Origin: Siphonodentalium dalli | Lineage: Eukaryota; Mollusca; Scaphopoda; Gadilida; Siphonodentaliidae | NCBI GenBank assembly: GCA_032622095.1 | Contig: CP136061.1 | Location: 256,381,582 to 256,445,581 of the forward strand | DNA: 64,000 nucleotides | Reading direction: 5' to 3' | In this document: positions 24,155 through 35,693 of the stretch, in pieces | Position numbering within the stretch: the first letter of the stretch is position 1 | How the letters are laid out: each line of letters begins with the position of its first letter | Position numbers and translations under genes: made by a program | The notes under the pieces: generated by a model | What the model was told of the DNA's origin: nothing | Databases searched by the model: none | Seen by the model: only the letters and a program-made list of their open reading frames with translations

Positions 24155-24876
24155 TTCATATATCCTGTATATGCTATACCGGTTTGATTTTATAGTATGT
24201 ATTGAAATTGCGCTACATCCAACATATGTGTATTATATAAGAAAGGTCTATATGTGTATTATATTTTAAGAAAGGACTATGCGCGGCGTGATATTTCACC
24301 TCACGACGTTGTTGACGTATCAACTAAAGCTCTCGTCTAGACATTGGGTTATTTACTTTAGCGTTTCGGATGGTTTAACAGTGGAATAAAATAGTAATGT
24401 TGCTACATTTACGACGAACCATGATTAAATGTTCCTAATATGACTCCTACTATAATCATCGCCACTCAAAATTACGGTGTTGAATGTGTCTCCGTGAATC
24501 ACCGTTTGAGATAAATGAAAACAGATTTAAGTGTAATGCACGATTGAATGATCATAAACCAACTAACTGCATCTATATTCTAAAAAATATTTATTTCAAG
24601 TGAGCTTCTTAATCACGAGTAATACTAATTTCGACCAATGTAACTCGAGCCTCTCATTTTAAGAATTAAAAGAACAAACTATGACGGTTATGGCTTAATT
24701 GTATGTAAAACATTTTAATTGACATATTTGTTTTGGTATGATATTGTACAGGCACATGCGTGGAATTGTCCAGTTACTTTCGTGTGCACTCCGCGTCTTA
24801 GTGCATATGAGAGTCCAGTGGTTGCACATCACCTGCGTCTATATGTATCACAAGGAACAACTTTCAGGGACAATAT
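24155..24876. other. Duplicated 3' flank of locus 2
   Basis: No gene is seen. It lacks both the 786-bp insertion of locus 1 and the nested MITEs of locus 3. It therefore supplies the empty sites GACGTATCAAC (near 24314) and GGATGGTTTAACAGTGG (TTAA at 24375-24378). Confidence 0.75.
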
Positions 24877-24880
24877 TTAA

Positions 24881-25163
24881 AGATGTATTATCTCTTTAAA
24901 TAATAAATTTGAAATAGTTGCGCGAGTATAAAATAATAAATATGAACTGAAGACCCCTGTCTGGAAAGACATTACGAAATGAGACGATTACTTGGGACAC
25001 TCTATTTGTCTATTTTTAGAACAGAACATTCGGGTGATACCATAATATCTAAAGCATTATAGAGAGCATTATGGTGTTTCTATGGCTACCTACCGAATGC
25101 CAAATGTTCCAGATTGATTGGTTGTATTGTTTTATTCCATAGTTGTTAGCGATAATGGGTATA
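24881..25163 (-). mobile_element. TTAA MITE, truncated
   Basis: TTAA at 24877-24880 precedes AGATGTATTATCTC. The copy has lost an internal stretch and stops at its internal TTAA (25164-25167), where the next MITE begins. Confidence 0.75.
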
Positions 25164-25167
25164 ATTA

Positions 25168-25711
25168 AAGGTGGATTATCTCTTTGTAAACATGTATTAT
25201 ATAGTTACCGGGGTATAAAACATTAGGTTTGAATCGAAGACTCCTGTCCGGAAATGCTTCTATCGATTAATATTAATTTTAATTCGAATATTTTATGGTC
25301 TAAATAGGTGTGTTTGTTCAGCTAACGAACAATAGTGGTTACTGTTAACAGAGACCAGAAATTTTATTGTATAATTTTGTCACAAATAAACGTTAATTAT
25401 ACTCATTATCGCTTATATATGTGGAACAATACAATACACACAATCAATCTGGGACATTTGACTTTCGGTGTGTAGCCGTAGGAACAGCCCAGTGCTCTAT
25501 ATCGCAATACGGTCTCATCCGAATGGTCGGTTCTAAAAATAGTAACATAAATGGGCCCGATTTAATGTTCTAAATAAAATCAATATTAATTGATAGAAGC
25601 TTTTCCGGACATAGGTCTTCAGTTCATATCTATTATTTTATACCCACGCAACTATTTAAAATTTGTTTTTTAAAGAGATAATCCATCTTTAAAGAGATAA
25701 TCCATCTTTAA
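25168..25711 (+). mobile_element. TTAA MITE inserted next to or into another MITE
   Basis: It is a full-length copy from AGGTGG (25168) to CCATCT before TTAA (25689-25692). The terminal 19 bp AGAGATAATCCATCTTTAA appears twice in a row (25674-25692 and 25693-25711). This could be insertion into the internal TTAA near another MITE's end or a small tandem duplication. Confidence 0.75.
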
Positions 25712-25920
25712 AATCAGTAGCATTTGCGTTTTGCGACATGTCATAATTGAACCGTTTATCGCTAGCAGGGAGGAATGGACATGTGCTCAAGAAATGGAAG
25801 AAGTCTGTTCGGTTTGCTTGCTTATACAAGGGACACGACTTTATTCTCTCGTCTTTCTGATGAATTGTTGCACGTGATCTTTCTGTTGAATATATTCTCT
25901 GTTTAGTCATATATCGAATT
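25712..25920 (-). pseudogene. Inverted gag-end piece of copy B
   Basis: Read on the minus strand, this gives MTKQRIYSTERSRA, then CPLYKQANRTDFFHFLSTC and PFLPASDKRF, the same Cys/His cluster as copy A. The plus-strand copy starts again from the same MSKQRMYSTERSRS phrase at 25956, so two arms diverge from about 25925. An inversion or head-to-head recombination of two copies explains it. Confidence 0.75.
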
Positions 25921-25955
25921 ATCTTAGAATCAGTAGCATTAAGATAACTCGATCT

Positions 25956-27130
25956 ATGAGTAAACAGAGAATGTATTCAACAGAAAGGTCACGATCAATT
26001 ATGACATGTGAGGACGACGAATTAGGAGAGATAGACACCGAGTGTCCCGATGAAAACGTACGCACATCAGTCGACCATTCGAATGTGCGACGAGTACAAG
26101 TGAAGAAATCACCAGTCCTAAACACATTCTACGCTCATCAACCTGTGTGTGTGACTATTAATTCTGGTGCTGAAACGAATATGATATGGGCGTCAGTCGC
26201 CACATAGCTTGGACTAAAAATCACGGAGTCTTGCCAACAAGCTCTGCCGGCCGATGGTACATCCCCACTAACGATTCTGGGCGAAACGAGGCAGTACACT
26301 TGATATTGATGCTCTAGTGGCGGAGACCATGGACGTAGACGTACTAGCGGGAGTACCTTTCATGACACCTATTGATATTAGTGTACGACCCGCGAAAGGA
26401 GTTGTTAATATCGGCAATAAATCCTTCTCATACAGTCACCAGACCAAGTCACGAGGTCCACATGCTGTCAGGCGAACTAACGTTCACGTACTTCGTGATC
26501 CTAAGACAACTCTGTGGCCACGAAAATATCTCGAACTCGGATAGTCACACGATCTTGATCTCGATTCAGTACAGGCCATCGAACCCCGGTTAGACGAAAC
26601 TAACCATTCAAAACGACAATGGCCAATCCCCGGCATCACACAAGCCGTAGGGAGGAAGATAAGAATAAGCAACGATACCGGTAAAATGGTAAATTTGCAA
26701 AAGAATGAACATTTCGGTCAAATCGTACCTGTCGCAAGCGAAAGGTTTGTCATAGACTACTATGCTTCACACACAGAGACGTCGAATAACAATCGACCGA
26801 TGAATGTATTTGTCACTACATGTCGTGAGTCTCAACCAAATGGACTATACCAAGATATTCTGCATTCACATGATGTCACTGTCGATCCGGACTGCATTCT
26901 TCCGCCTAAAGTGAAAGAAGAACTGTTTGCTGTGTTGGCTGACTACGATACCGTCTTCGATTCCAAGTTCCCGGTGTACAATGGCGCCTTTGGAAAATTT
27001 GAGGACGTTGTTAATATGGGGGCCCGTACAACCGCCACGGCGAAAGGGTCATGTGACACAGTATGCTCGGGATAAGCTGGTAGAGTTACAAGACAAATTC
27101 GACGAGTTAGAGAAGCTGGGTGTATTCTGA
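25956..27130 (+). pseudogene. Protease and spacer of Gypsy-like copy B
   Basis: MSKQRMYSTERSRS and CEDDELGEIDTECPDENV precede the protease-like INSGAETNMI (Asp replaced by Asn). A TAG at about 26205 breaks the frame. The spacer (MAETMDVDVLAGVP at 26317, HFGQIVPVASER and LPPKVKEELFAVLADYDTVFDSKFP) continues in shifting frames to 27130. It is the reference for locating the Penelope and fold-back insertions in copy A. Confidence 0.78.
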
Positions 27131-28450
27131 AAAACCAGAGGAGATTGGTGTGGTGGCGGAGTACATCAACCCGTCATTCCTGATTAAGAAACCAAATGGA
27201 GCGTTTGCTGATGTTGGGAAATACAGCAAACCCCAACCGGCAGTCATGCCTGATGTCGATTCCACACTACGGAAAATAGCACAATGGAGATATATCCCAG
27301 TATCGGATCTTACAAAATTCCTCTTTCTAAAGAATCGGCAAAATACTGCGGTGTTGCCACACCATTTAAAGGCGTTCGCGTCTATGCCGTACCGCGATGG
27401 GGATGCCGGGATCAGAAACTGCCCAGGAGAAGTTGATGTCACGAGTTCTTGGAAATCTACTGAAAGAGGGCATCGTTGCAAAACTAGCAGATGATATGTT
27501 TTGCGGTGGCAGTACACCCTAAGAGCCGCTACATAACTTTAGACGTGTATTAGCAGCATTTGAAAATGTCGTTTAATGTTGTCCGCTTCAAAAACATTTA
27601 TCGCACAAAAGAGAACCACCATATTAGGTTGGAACTGGTCGGAGAGTCGGCTGCAAGCAAACAGACATACCATATCTGCTTTGTCGACATGCAATCGACC
27701 GACAACAGTACGTGGCTTATGTTCTTACATTGGAGCTTGCAAGATCTTAGCCAGGGTGCTGCCACAATGTGCAAGTTTGATAGCTCCACTGGACAATATG
27801 GTCGCAGGGTGTACATCTCACGACGCATTCGTGTGGTCGGAAGAAATAATTGACGCTTTGGTCGCATCCCAGAAACACGTAATTAACAATAAAAGCATCA
27901 CTATGCCATGCAAGAGCGACCAACTCTGGACAGTCACCGGTGTCTCAGTAAAGCAACGCGGGATGGGAGCCACACTATAGGGTGCAATCAGGAAAGCCCA
28001 GACTTGCAGGCTTCTTCAGCGCCAAGATAAAAAAAAGCCACACATTAAATGGCTTCCATGTGAAATAGAGGCACTCAGCATTGCTACAGCAGTTAAACTC
28101 TACAGCCACTTCATTGTACAGAGCGACCAACCGGCGTACGTACTCACGGACAGCAAATCGTGCGTTCAAGCATTCGACAAATTGTGCAGGGGAGAGTTCT
28201 CAGCAAGCCCACGAGTGGCTACTTTCTTGACTGTGGTTAGTCGGTATCAAGTATCCGTTCGTCACACACATGGAAATAACAAACTTCTGTCCGATTTTGC
28301 AAGTCGCAATTCCATGGAGTACAATTACCCACAGTGCCGCATCTGCATGTTCGTTTCACAAGCTGAAGACTCTGTTGTTCGCAACATGTCAATTCAAGAC
28401 GTCAGGAATACAAATGTTCGATTGCAAACACAGTCCGAATGCCCGTAGAT
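27131..28450 (+). pseudogene. RT and RNase H of Gypsy-like copy B
   Basis: The RT shows [37 protein letters not shown], and a catalytic LADDMFCGG box near 27485-27510 in a shifted frame. Then come LSASKTFIAQKRTTILGWNW (27576 onward), a connector to about 27980 (TMPCKSDQLWTVTGVSVKQRGMGAT) and RNase H remnants to about 28320 (GFFSAK, TDSK, GEFSASPRVATF, VSVRHTHGNN, DFASRN). RT copies element RNA into DNA and RNase H removes the RNA. Several frameshifts and stops make it inactive. Confidence 0.8.
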
Positions 28451-29030
28451 ACTGTTTTACAAAGCTGCTACATGTGCTCGTCGCTTTGCAAAGTTCCACA
28501 TGTGGTGAAACACCAATCTACGTGTGACCCTCCTGACAAAGTGGGCATCTCGTTAGCAGCCGATGTGCTCAGAAGAAACAGGCAGATGGTACTAGTTCTA
28601 AGGGAAACCGTCACATCGTATACAGATGCGCACCTTGTTGGCGACGAGAGATCTCAGATACTCCGGGATTCACTCCTAAATATGTGTGTTAAGCTGGCTC
28701 CGCTTAATGGCCCACCAGTCGTCATTCGCACAGATCCCGCACCCGGGTTTCAGGCTTTTACCAGCGACGAAACTCCCGCAGGTACAACATTGCCATTGAG
28801 CTAGGACGAGCAAAGAACATAAATAAAAATCCTGTAGCGGAAAAAACCATACAGGAGCTAGAGGCTGAGATCACACGTCAAGGCAGGTTAGACATTTTAA
28901 CTGCTCTGAACCTAAACTTAGCCGTCGCACAACTCAACTCCCGAATTCGCTCAAGTGGTTTGTCCGCGAGAGAAATGTTTTATTAAACGGAATCGGTTCA
29001 CAAACGATCAACTTCCTACTCGTGACCGAG
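28451..29030 (+). pseudogene. Integrase of Gypsy-like copy B
   Basis: The frame at 28439-28804 has a Cys/His-rich start and the core pieces VLRRNRQMVLVLRETVTSYTDAHLV and VVIRTDPAPGF. The next frame gives IELGRAKNINKNPVAEKTIQELEAEI (expected third acidic residue) and LNSRIRSSGLSAREMF, followed by TAA near 28984. Integrases join the cDNA ends to the genome. The remaining C-terminus lies beyond the interruption at 29031-29651. Confidence 0.75.
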
Positions 29031-29651
29031 GATAGTCAGACCGCTACGGCGTTTTAGCATGGAGGAGTAGCTAAATTTTTTTAATACACTTAATTTTAAG
29101 AATCAACTAAAACAGTCATTAATGTTAATAATACTGCAATCTATATTAACTCTGACAAGTACCAGAAAGTGTGTATAATTCCGTAATATTTTAATCCAAA
29201 AATCCAATCTGGAAAACACATGTTGCAAATGGCCGAAGCAAGGAAAGTAGGAGACAACAAGTGCACGTCACATGTGACCGCAGCCATGGGAGTATCCTCC
29301 TAGTAAGGTAAGTAGAGCAAAGGTCACGCATGCGCAGGGTGTAGTTAAACTCGACCTAATTGTGGATAGTTCGAATATTCCACGGGGATTCACGAACGCG
29401 TGCAATGACATGTTGCGGTCACATGTTATGTAGACATGTCAGTGTTTACGTTCTGTTATTTGTCGGATTTTAAGGATAAATTACACATAGGTGAGTGAGT
29501 GGTTTCACACTTGTATTAGTATTTAGTTGATACATACATGTGCGTTGGTCATAATTGTTACTTTTATTGAAAATCTACTCGTCCATAGTGTTTAGGACTC
29601 ACGATGGAACGTAGATGGCGTGAGCCATGCTGCTACGTTCCAATGGATCTA
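29031..29651. mobile_element. About 620-bp interruption of copy B
   Basis: Integrase homology stops at GACCGAG (29024-29030) and resumes after GACCGAG (29652-29658), so a 7-bp duplication is possible. I see no clear terminal inverted repeats and no ORF. It could be an insertion of unknown type or a rearranged end. Confidence 0.4.
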
Positions 29652-30319
29652 GACCGAGAACTGATCATTGATCAGAACACGAGGCGCAAAGATAACCATC
29701 CACATAGTGTGGCGTCGAAAGCCCCGTTAAGGAAAAACGCACACGTTGACCTTCTAGGTGTTGGAGATATTGTGTACGTGTATTCTGACAAAGATAAACA
29801 TCGTGCATGCGATCGCTATCTCGTAGCTGGGTGTGAAAGTGAATGGCTCACCATTCGTAAGTTCGTCGAATCTCAATTAAGATCTTCATCATATCGTGTC
29901 AGACGATCTGATTGTTACCGAGTACCCGTAGATTCTACCCTAAACGCTATGGATTCCACCCTTTGGGAAGATAGCGAGTCTGACAACGACGATTTCGGAT
30001 CACCCTCACACAAAGAACCGATTCTTGTCAATGCAGACATTCCAGCCGAAATAGGACCCATTGAGATAGACAGCCTCGAATATTCATCGGCTCACACCGA
30101 AACGGACACGTCTACTGATATGTCCCGACCTAATGACGGAACCACACAGAACAAAAGAAGACGGCGCCTTCCCCGCATTTACAAGACTGCGTTACCTATT
30201 GACATGAAAACTCAGACACAATGGGGGGAAGAAAGTTGCCGCGCCATTCTGTTATATAGCTTAATAGTAGGCACTATTATGCGTAACCATAAATTGTACC
30301 TTTTCGTTCTTTTTCGTTA
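29652..30319 (+). CDS. Pol C-terminal region of Gypsy-like copy B
   Basis: The open frame (whole ORF 29604-30319, about 222 codons belonging to the element) reads DLDRELIIDQNTRRKDNHPHS, VGDIVYVYSDKDKHRACDRYLV and LRSSSYRVRRSDCYRVPV. This is the integrase C-terminal module seen in this Gypsy-like group. An acidic low-complexity stretch (SESDNDD) and a basic KRRRRLPRIYK follow. The frame is intact, unlike the rest of the element. Confidence 0.65.
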
Positions 30320-30448
30320 AACTTGAAGTCTTGCTAGACAGCATAATATTATTCTTTCTGCAAATCACATTGTTATCGATTCAATCTCCCCTTGGGTAGT
30401 TCCAAACGTTTCCTAGTTATTTACCTTATTGGCGCTTCATTAAAAACA

Positions 30449-31909
30449 ATGGAGAATGGAGATGATAAATACACACCGGGGAATATATCGCACACAGGTG
30501 TGGATTCGTTAAGCAGTTTGCACAATAAGACAAAGCAAACGGGTGTTCATTCATATAAGTGCGATATATGCTGGAAATCATGCAGCACATCTGCAAATTT
30601 GCTGTCACATAAAATAATACACTCCGATGATCGCCCGTATCAATGTGATGTGTGCGAGAAACCATTTATTAAATCAAGTCACCTGACGGAACATAAGAGG
30701 ATCCACACCGGAGATCGCCCCTATCAATGTGGTATATGCGATAAATCATTTACTCGGTCGAGTCACCTGACAAAACACAAGAGGGTCCACACGGGAGATC
30801 GCCCGTATCAATGTGATATGTGCGAGAAATCATTTACTCAGTCGAGTCACCTGACAAAACATAAGAGGGTCCACAGCGGGGATCGTCCGTTTCAATGTGA
30901 TATGTGCGAGAAATCATTTATTCAGTCTAGTACACTGACGAACCATAAGAGAATTCACACCGGGGATCGCCCGTATCAATGTGATGTGTGCGAGAAATCA
31001 TTTATTCAATCGAGTGACCTGACGAAACATAAGAGGATCCACACCGGAGATCGCCCGTTTCAATGTGATGTGTGCGAGAAATCATTTACTCGGTCGAGTC
31101 ACCTGACAAAACATAAGATGGTCCACATCGGGGATCGCCCGTTTAAATGTGATATGTGAGAGAAATCATTTACTCGGTCGAGTCACCTGACAAAACACAA
31201 GAGGGTCCACACTGGGGATCGCCTGTACCAATATGATGTGTGGAAGAAATCATTTACTCAGTCGAGTAGCCTGACAAAACATAAAATGGTCCACATGGGC
31301 GATTGCCGGTATCAATGTGATATGTGCGAGAAATCATTTACTCGCGCGAATAGCGTGACTATACACAAGCGAATACACACGGGAGATCGGCCGTATCAAT
31401 GTGATGTGTGCCAGAAATCATTTACTGAGTTGAGTGGCCTGACGAAACATAAGAGAATCCACACCGAGGATCATCCGTTTCAATGTGATATTTGCGATAA
31501 ATCATTTATGGAGTCGAATACCCTGAAGAGACATAAGAGAATCCACACGGGTAATCGCCCATATCGATGTGATGTGTGCGAGAAATCATTTACCCATTCG
31601 CATAGCCTGACTAATCACAAGCGGATAGACACGGGAGATCGTCCGTATCAATGTGATTTGTGCCAGAAAACATTTTCACAATTGGGTAGTCTGACTGTAC
31701 ACAAGAGAATCCACACTGGTGATCGGCCATATCGATGTGATGTGTGCGAGAAATCATTTACTCAGTCGTGTAGCCCGACAATGCATAAGAGGATACACAC
31801 TGGGGATAGGCCATATCGATGTGATGTGTGCGAGAAAGTATTTACTCGGTCGAGTAACCTGACTATGCATAAGAAGATCCACACGGGGGGATCGCCCGTT
31901 TCAATGTGA
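30449..31909 (+). pseudogene. C2H2 zinc-finger array gene, locus 3
   Basis: This copy keeps an ATG (30449) and an open leader: MENGDDKYTPGNISHTGVDSL. A first divergent finger (CDICWKSCSTSANLLSHK) is followed by six complete fingers, then TGC becomes TGA at 31157-31159 in the next one. The same frame continues to 31909 with about nine more fingers, one of which has lost both Cys (YQYDVWKKSF). The end is a frameshift at a run of six G (about 31885). If the stop is an allele or an error, the protein would have about 16 fingers. Linkers are TGDRP. No effector domain is visible. Regulation is not evident. Confidence 0.82.
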
Positions 31910-32129
31910 TATGTGCGAGAAAAGGTTCTAACATCAGAGTGGCCTGATGTTACATACCGATCAGATAACTCATACAGGTGACTGCCAGTATTTTGAGTGT
32001 TCACGCTGTACCGAGCAATATTTTGGCAAATGTTTCGGCCAATTCTGTTGCTTTTTGTTTGGCAAAAAAAAAAAACGTTGGCCAAAAGTTTGGCCTAATG
32101 AAATTTTGTTTTCTATTTAAAAAACAAAA

Positions 32130-32351
32130 ATGGACAAAGTGAACCCTGGTTACAACTACGAAAATCCACACACGATTAACCAACAGGGAACATCACGCAT
32201 GTATGCATGCACTACGGTGTGTGGTATGCTGCAGTCTATATGCGGTTCTCTTTGGGTTAATACAAGCATCCACAACGGACATCGCCCGTATCCATGCGAT
32301 ATGTGCTGGAAATTATTTGTCAGTATAAGTCAATTGACGAGAATAAGATAA
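32130..32351 (+). CDS. Short zinc-finger ORF after locus 3
   Basis: The 73-codon ORF starts MDKVNPGYNYENPHTINQQGTS and ends HRPYPCDMCWKLFVSISQLTRIR. It differs from the locus 1 copy by several substitutions, including Gly to Trp beside the second Cys and Ser to Leu. The frame is preserved between loci 1 and 3. Its role is unknown. Confidence 0.4.
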   Translation: MDKVNPGYNYENPHTINQQGTSRMYACTTVCGMLQSICGSLWVNTSIHNGHRPYPCDMCWKLFVSISQLTRIR

Positions 32352-32436
32352 TTCATATGTCCTGTATATCCTGTACCGGTTTGATTTTATAGTATGTATT
32401 TAAAATTTCGCTACATCCAACATATGTGTATTATAT

Positions 32437-32590
32437 AAGAAACGTCTATATGTGTATTACATTTTAAGAAAGGTCTATATGTGTATTATATTTAAAGAAA
32501 GGTCTATATTTGTATTATATTTAAAGAAAAGTCTATATGTGTATTATAAATAAAGAAAGGTCTATATATGTATTATATTTTAAGAAAGGA
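32437..32590. repeat. Minisatellite of about 29 bp
   Basis: Five to six units of AAGAAAGGTCTATATGTGTA-TTATATTT type lie in tandem. Locus 1 (about 6763) and locus 2 (about 24240) have only one or two, so the array expanded in this copy. Confidence 0.8.
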
Positions 32591-33252
32591 CTATGCGCGG
32601 TGTGACATTTCACCCCACGACGTTATTGACCTATCAACAAAAGCTCTCGTCTAGACATTGGGTTATTTACTTTAGCGTTTCGGATGGTTTAAAGATGGAT
32701 TATCTCTTTAAATAACAAATTTTAAAGATGGATTATCTCTTTAAATAACAAATTTTAAATAGTTGCGTGGGTATAAAATAATAGATATGAACTGAAGACC
32801 TATGTCCGGAAAAGCTTCTATTAATTAATATTGATTTTATTTCGAATATTAAATCGGGCCCATTTATGTCACTATTTTTAGAACCGACCATTCGGATGAG
32901 ACCGTATTGCGATTTATTATATGCTTCCCTATCAAATTCTATTGATTTCATATTCGAGTAAAAAGCTATATTTCGCTAGTCGAGCGCCCAACTGTGCGCC
33001 AACGTTATATTCCACAGTAGATTCCTTATATTACATGGTAGCTTCCTTATATTACACGCTAGCTTCCTTATATTAAACGCTAGCTCCAATCGGGGCGAAT
33101 CACTTGTAATGCCGTTAAATTTTGAATTGATATTCATGCGCCTGAAGCGATACGGACTATTTGCACTTTTGCGCGTGAGATTTAGAGTATTTCCCCCTTA
33201 ACTGCATTACAGACGCCTGTTTACATTAGCAACGTCATTCGTAAAGTAAAAT

Positions 33253-35060
33253 ATGGAAGACGGATTTGAAATAGACGTAGAAGGCGATGTGTTTTGGGAC
33301 TCTTTACTGGAAAAATTAGCTAAATATAATGATAAAGATCCACAAGATTGTGTTCAGAATAGTGACTCTATATTTGACCAGCAGGTTCCTGCAGCTTCCA
33401 CTTCAAGTTCAAGCTCACTACTGTATTCAGCCTCAGCTCCATTGCCAATATTGCCATTGCCTTCAACTTCCACTGTAAGTTCAAGCTCACTACTGAATTC
33501 AGCCTCAGCTGCCTTGCCAATATTGCCATTGCCTTCAACTTCCACTGTAAGTTCAAGCTCACTACTGAATTCAGCCTCAGCTCCATTGCCAATATTGCCT
33601 TCAACTTCCACTGTAAGTTCCAGATTTACAAATGTAACTGATGAGGAAGTTTCTCAATTCAATGACCAACAAAGAAATAAAAATACTGTTAAAAAAACTG
33701 AATATGATATTAAACTCTTTAGAACATTTCTTCTAAGTAAAGATGAACAGAGGCAGCCCGAGTTCATTCCCCCAGATGTTCTGTGTGGGCTTATATCAAG
33801 TTTCCTCCTATCTGTGAGAAAGAAAGACGGAACTGAATACGAGCCAGTGTCACTTCGAGCGTTTATGTCCTCACTTGATCGATACCTCAGGATGCGATCA
33901 TATCCAGTTTCTGTCATAAGTGATCATCAGTTTGCATCATGCCGTGAAACTCTGAAAAGCAAACAGAAACAACTGAAATCTATAGGAAAGGGCAATAAGC
34001 CATTTGAAGCAGATCCGATTACACAGGATGATGTTGAGCGATTTTATAGGGCACAAGTTATTGGACCATATAACCCAAAGTCGTTACAAAATTATATGTG
34101 GTGGACTTGTGTTTTGTACTTCGGAATGAGAACAGGGGAGGAAACTCATTCTTTGAAATGGGGCGATATCAGTCTGCAAGAAGATGATAATGGACATGAA
34201 TATATTATCTACACACAGGAGCGACAAACAAAGACAAGAACCGGTGAAAATCCACGAGATATCAGAAGAATTAAACCAAGGGCATATTCGGTCGACAACC
34301 CAGAGAGAGACCCGGTTAAATTATATCGTTTGTTCAGCGAGAAGCGACCAGAAGAGGAAAAAGCTCCAGACAGCCCATTCTTCCTCGCCGTCAATTACCA
34401 GGGCTGGAATAAAGGCAAGCCTTGGTATAAGCGCAATGCATTCGGCATTAATTCTTTAAATAGAATTGTGCAGGGCATGTGTGTAGACTCAGGCCTCACA
34501 ACGGATAAGCGACTTATAGTGTTCGAAAACTGCTGGTCCAGTCACTTAACGATGAAAATGTACCACCGCATCAGATAATCCAGGTGTCAGGACACAAGAA
34601 TGTGAACAGTTTGTTGAACTACTCCAAAATGAATGCTGTCCAAACAAAACATATTTCTTCAATTTTATCAAATACTGCTGGAAATAACAGAGTCAGAGTC
34701 ACCGAGTCAGTACTCCCAGCTGCACAGCCTGTAGTCGAGCTTTCACCAGTATTGGAAACTGCACCTGCGCCTGTACCAAGTCCTGACACTATTTCAACAT
34801 CATCACCGACAAATGTAACTGTTTCCAAATCGACAGTTAGTGTATCGAACAGTGACCTTATTGGTACACCTGGAGTTGAGAGTTCATCAAGTGCGATGCG
34901 AAGTTTGAAATCAATTTTCTCAAACGCAACTTTCAGTGGATCGGTGTACATGCACTTTCACAGCTGCTCACCGAAGTCTCACCACACAGAAGACACCGAG
35001 ACTAGTCCTATCGTGAAATACCGGCGAATCAGGAGAATAGTTGACAGTGACAGCGAGTGA
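33253..35060 (+). pseudogene. Crypton-family tyrosine recombinase, one frameshift
   Basis: The first frame (33253-34578) has an acidic start, a Ser/Leu-rich stretch made of three near-identical repeats (about residues 48-122), and a core-binding and catalytic region resembling the DUF3504 / KIAA1958-like group. The catalytic Arg is in YFGMRTGEE, and a basic hydrophobic core follows (KRNAFGINSLNRIVQGM). Near 34510 the frame must shift: the other frame gives YSVRKLLVQSLNDENVPP, with Tyr where HxxR family members have His. It then continues to QVSGHKNVNSLLNYSKMN, with the late His and nucleophile Tyr, and ends at 35060 (RRIVDSDSE). The enzyme would cut and rejoin circular and genomic DNA through the Tyr. 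One small indel and perhaps one catalytic change make this copy inactive. Confidence 0.82.
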
Positions 35061-35397
35061 AATTGAAGAGAAATTGTGTTGATTTTAATATTCCAAACTG
35101 CGAAGCGGAATTATTGAATCAGGAATTAGGATTTTGGTATTTCTAAATGGACCGAACCTTTTGTGTTGTTATTTGTTCATTTAATATGCTTGATAAAAAT
35201 CAAATCATTTATTGAAGATAGGCAATTCTATTGCTTTGTTCGAGGTAATTTTTCATAAATTGATGAATATTTCGAATGGTTTCACTTCATTCTGGTGGGG
35301 TTATCGGGGACTATTTTTTGTGTGTGCACGCTTATTTAAAAAAAAAAACGTAGTGAACTGGTCACAGAACAGCTGATTGATCAAAACAAGTCATTCG

Positions 35398-35558
35398 ATT
35401 TCTAATTTGTTGTGATTAAGCGCAGCTAATTTGTTTAGCATATAATAAACAGAATACCTGCAGTTCTCGAGTGAATACTCTAATTTGTTGTGGTGATTAA
35501 GCGCAGCTAATTTGTTTAGCATATAATAAACAGAATACCTGCAGTTCTCGAGTGAATA
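35398..35558 (+). repeat. 80-bp tandem direct repeat in the Crypton 3' region
   Basis: Two copies of a unit starting TCTAATTTGTTGTG and ending CTCGAGTGAATAC follow each other, at about 35400-35478 and 35479-35558. The second continues into the left arm of the hairpin at 35536. Confidence 0.8.
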
Positions 35559-35693
35559 CCAGAATTACCTCATTCGTGGCTACATTGGAATATAACTATT
35601 CCCACTCGCGGCCAAGGCCGCTCGTGGGAATAGTTATATTCCACTGTAGCCACTCATGAGGTAATTCTGGTATTCACTCGAGAACCGCAGGTA
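35536..35693. repeat. Near-perfect hairpin with 78-bp arms
   Basis: The arms 35536-35613 and 35616-35693 are reverse complements apart from a few mismatches, with a two-base loop at GGCCAAGGCC. It ends 6 bp before the right border of the Crypton. It may be a recombinase binding or protective end structure, or a separate inverted-repeat insertion. Confidence 0.9.

Larger units (their letters stand above)
25712..30320 (+). mobile_element. Gypsy-like LTR retrotransposon, copy B
   Basis: The order on the plus strand is protease (about 26145), RT (27150-27500), RNase H (about 27870-28320), integrase (28450-28980) and Pol C-terminus (29652-30319), the gene order of Ty3/Gypsy elements. Each part carries stops or frame changes. 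The gag piece at the left edge is inverted (25712-25920, minus strand). No LTRs are recognised. Alignment with copy A shows where A carries its two insertions. Confidence 0.82.

Noticed and set aside
33354-33611. Minus-strand ORFs with repeated VEVEGNGNIG
   Set aside because: They are the shadow of the Ser/Leu repeats in the Crypton recombinase.
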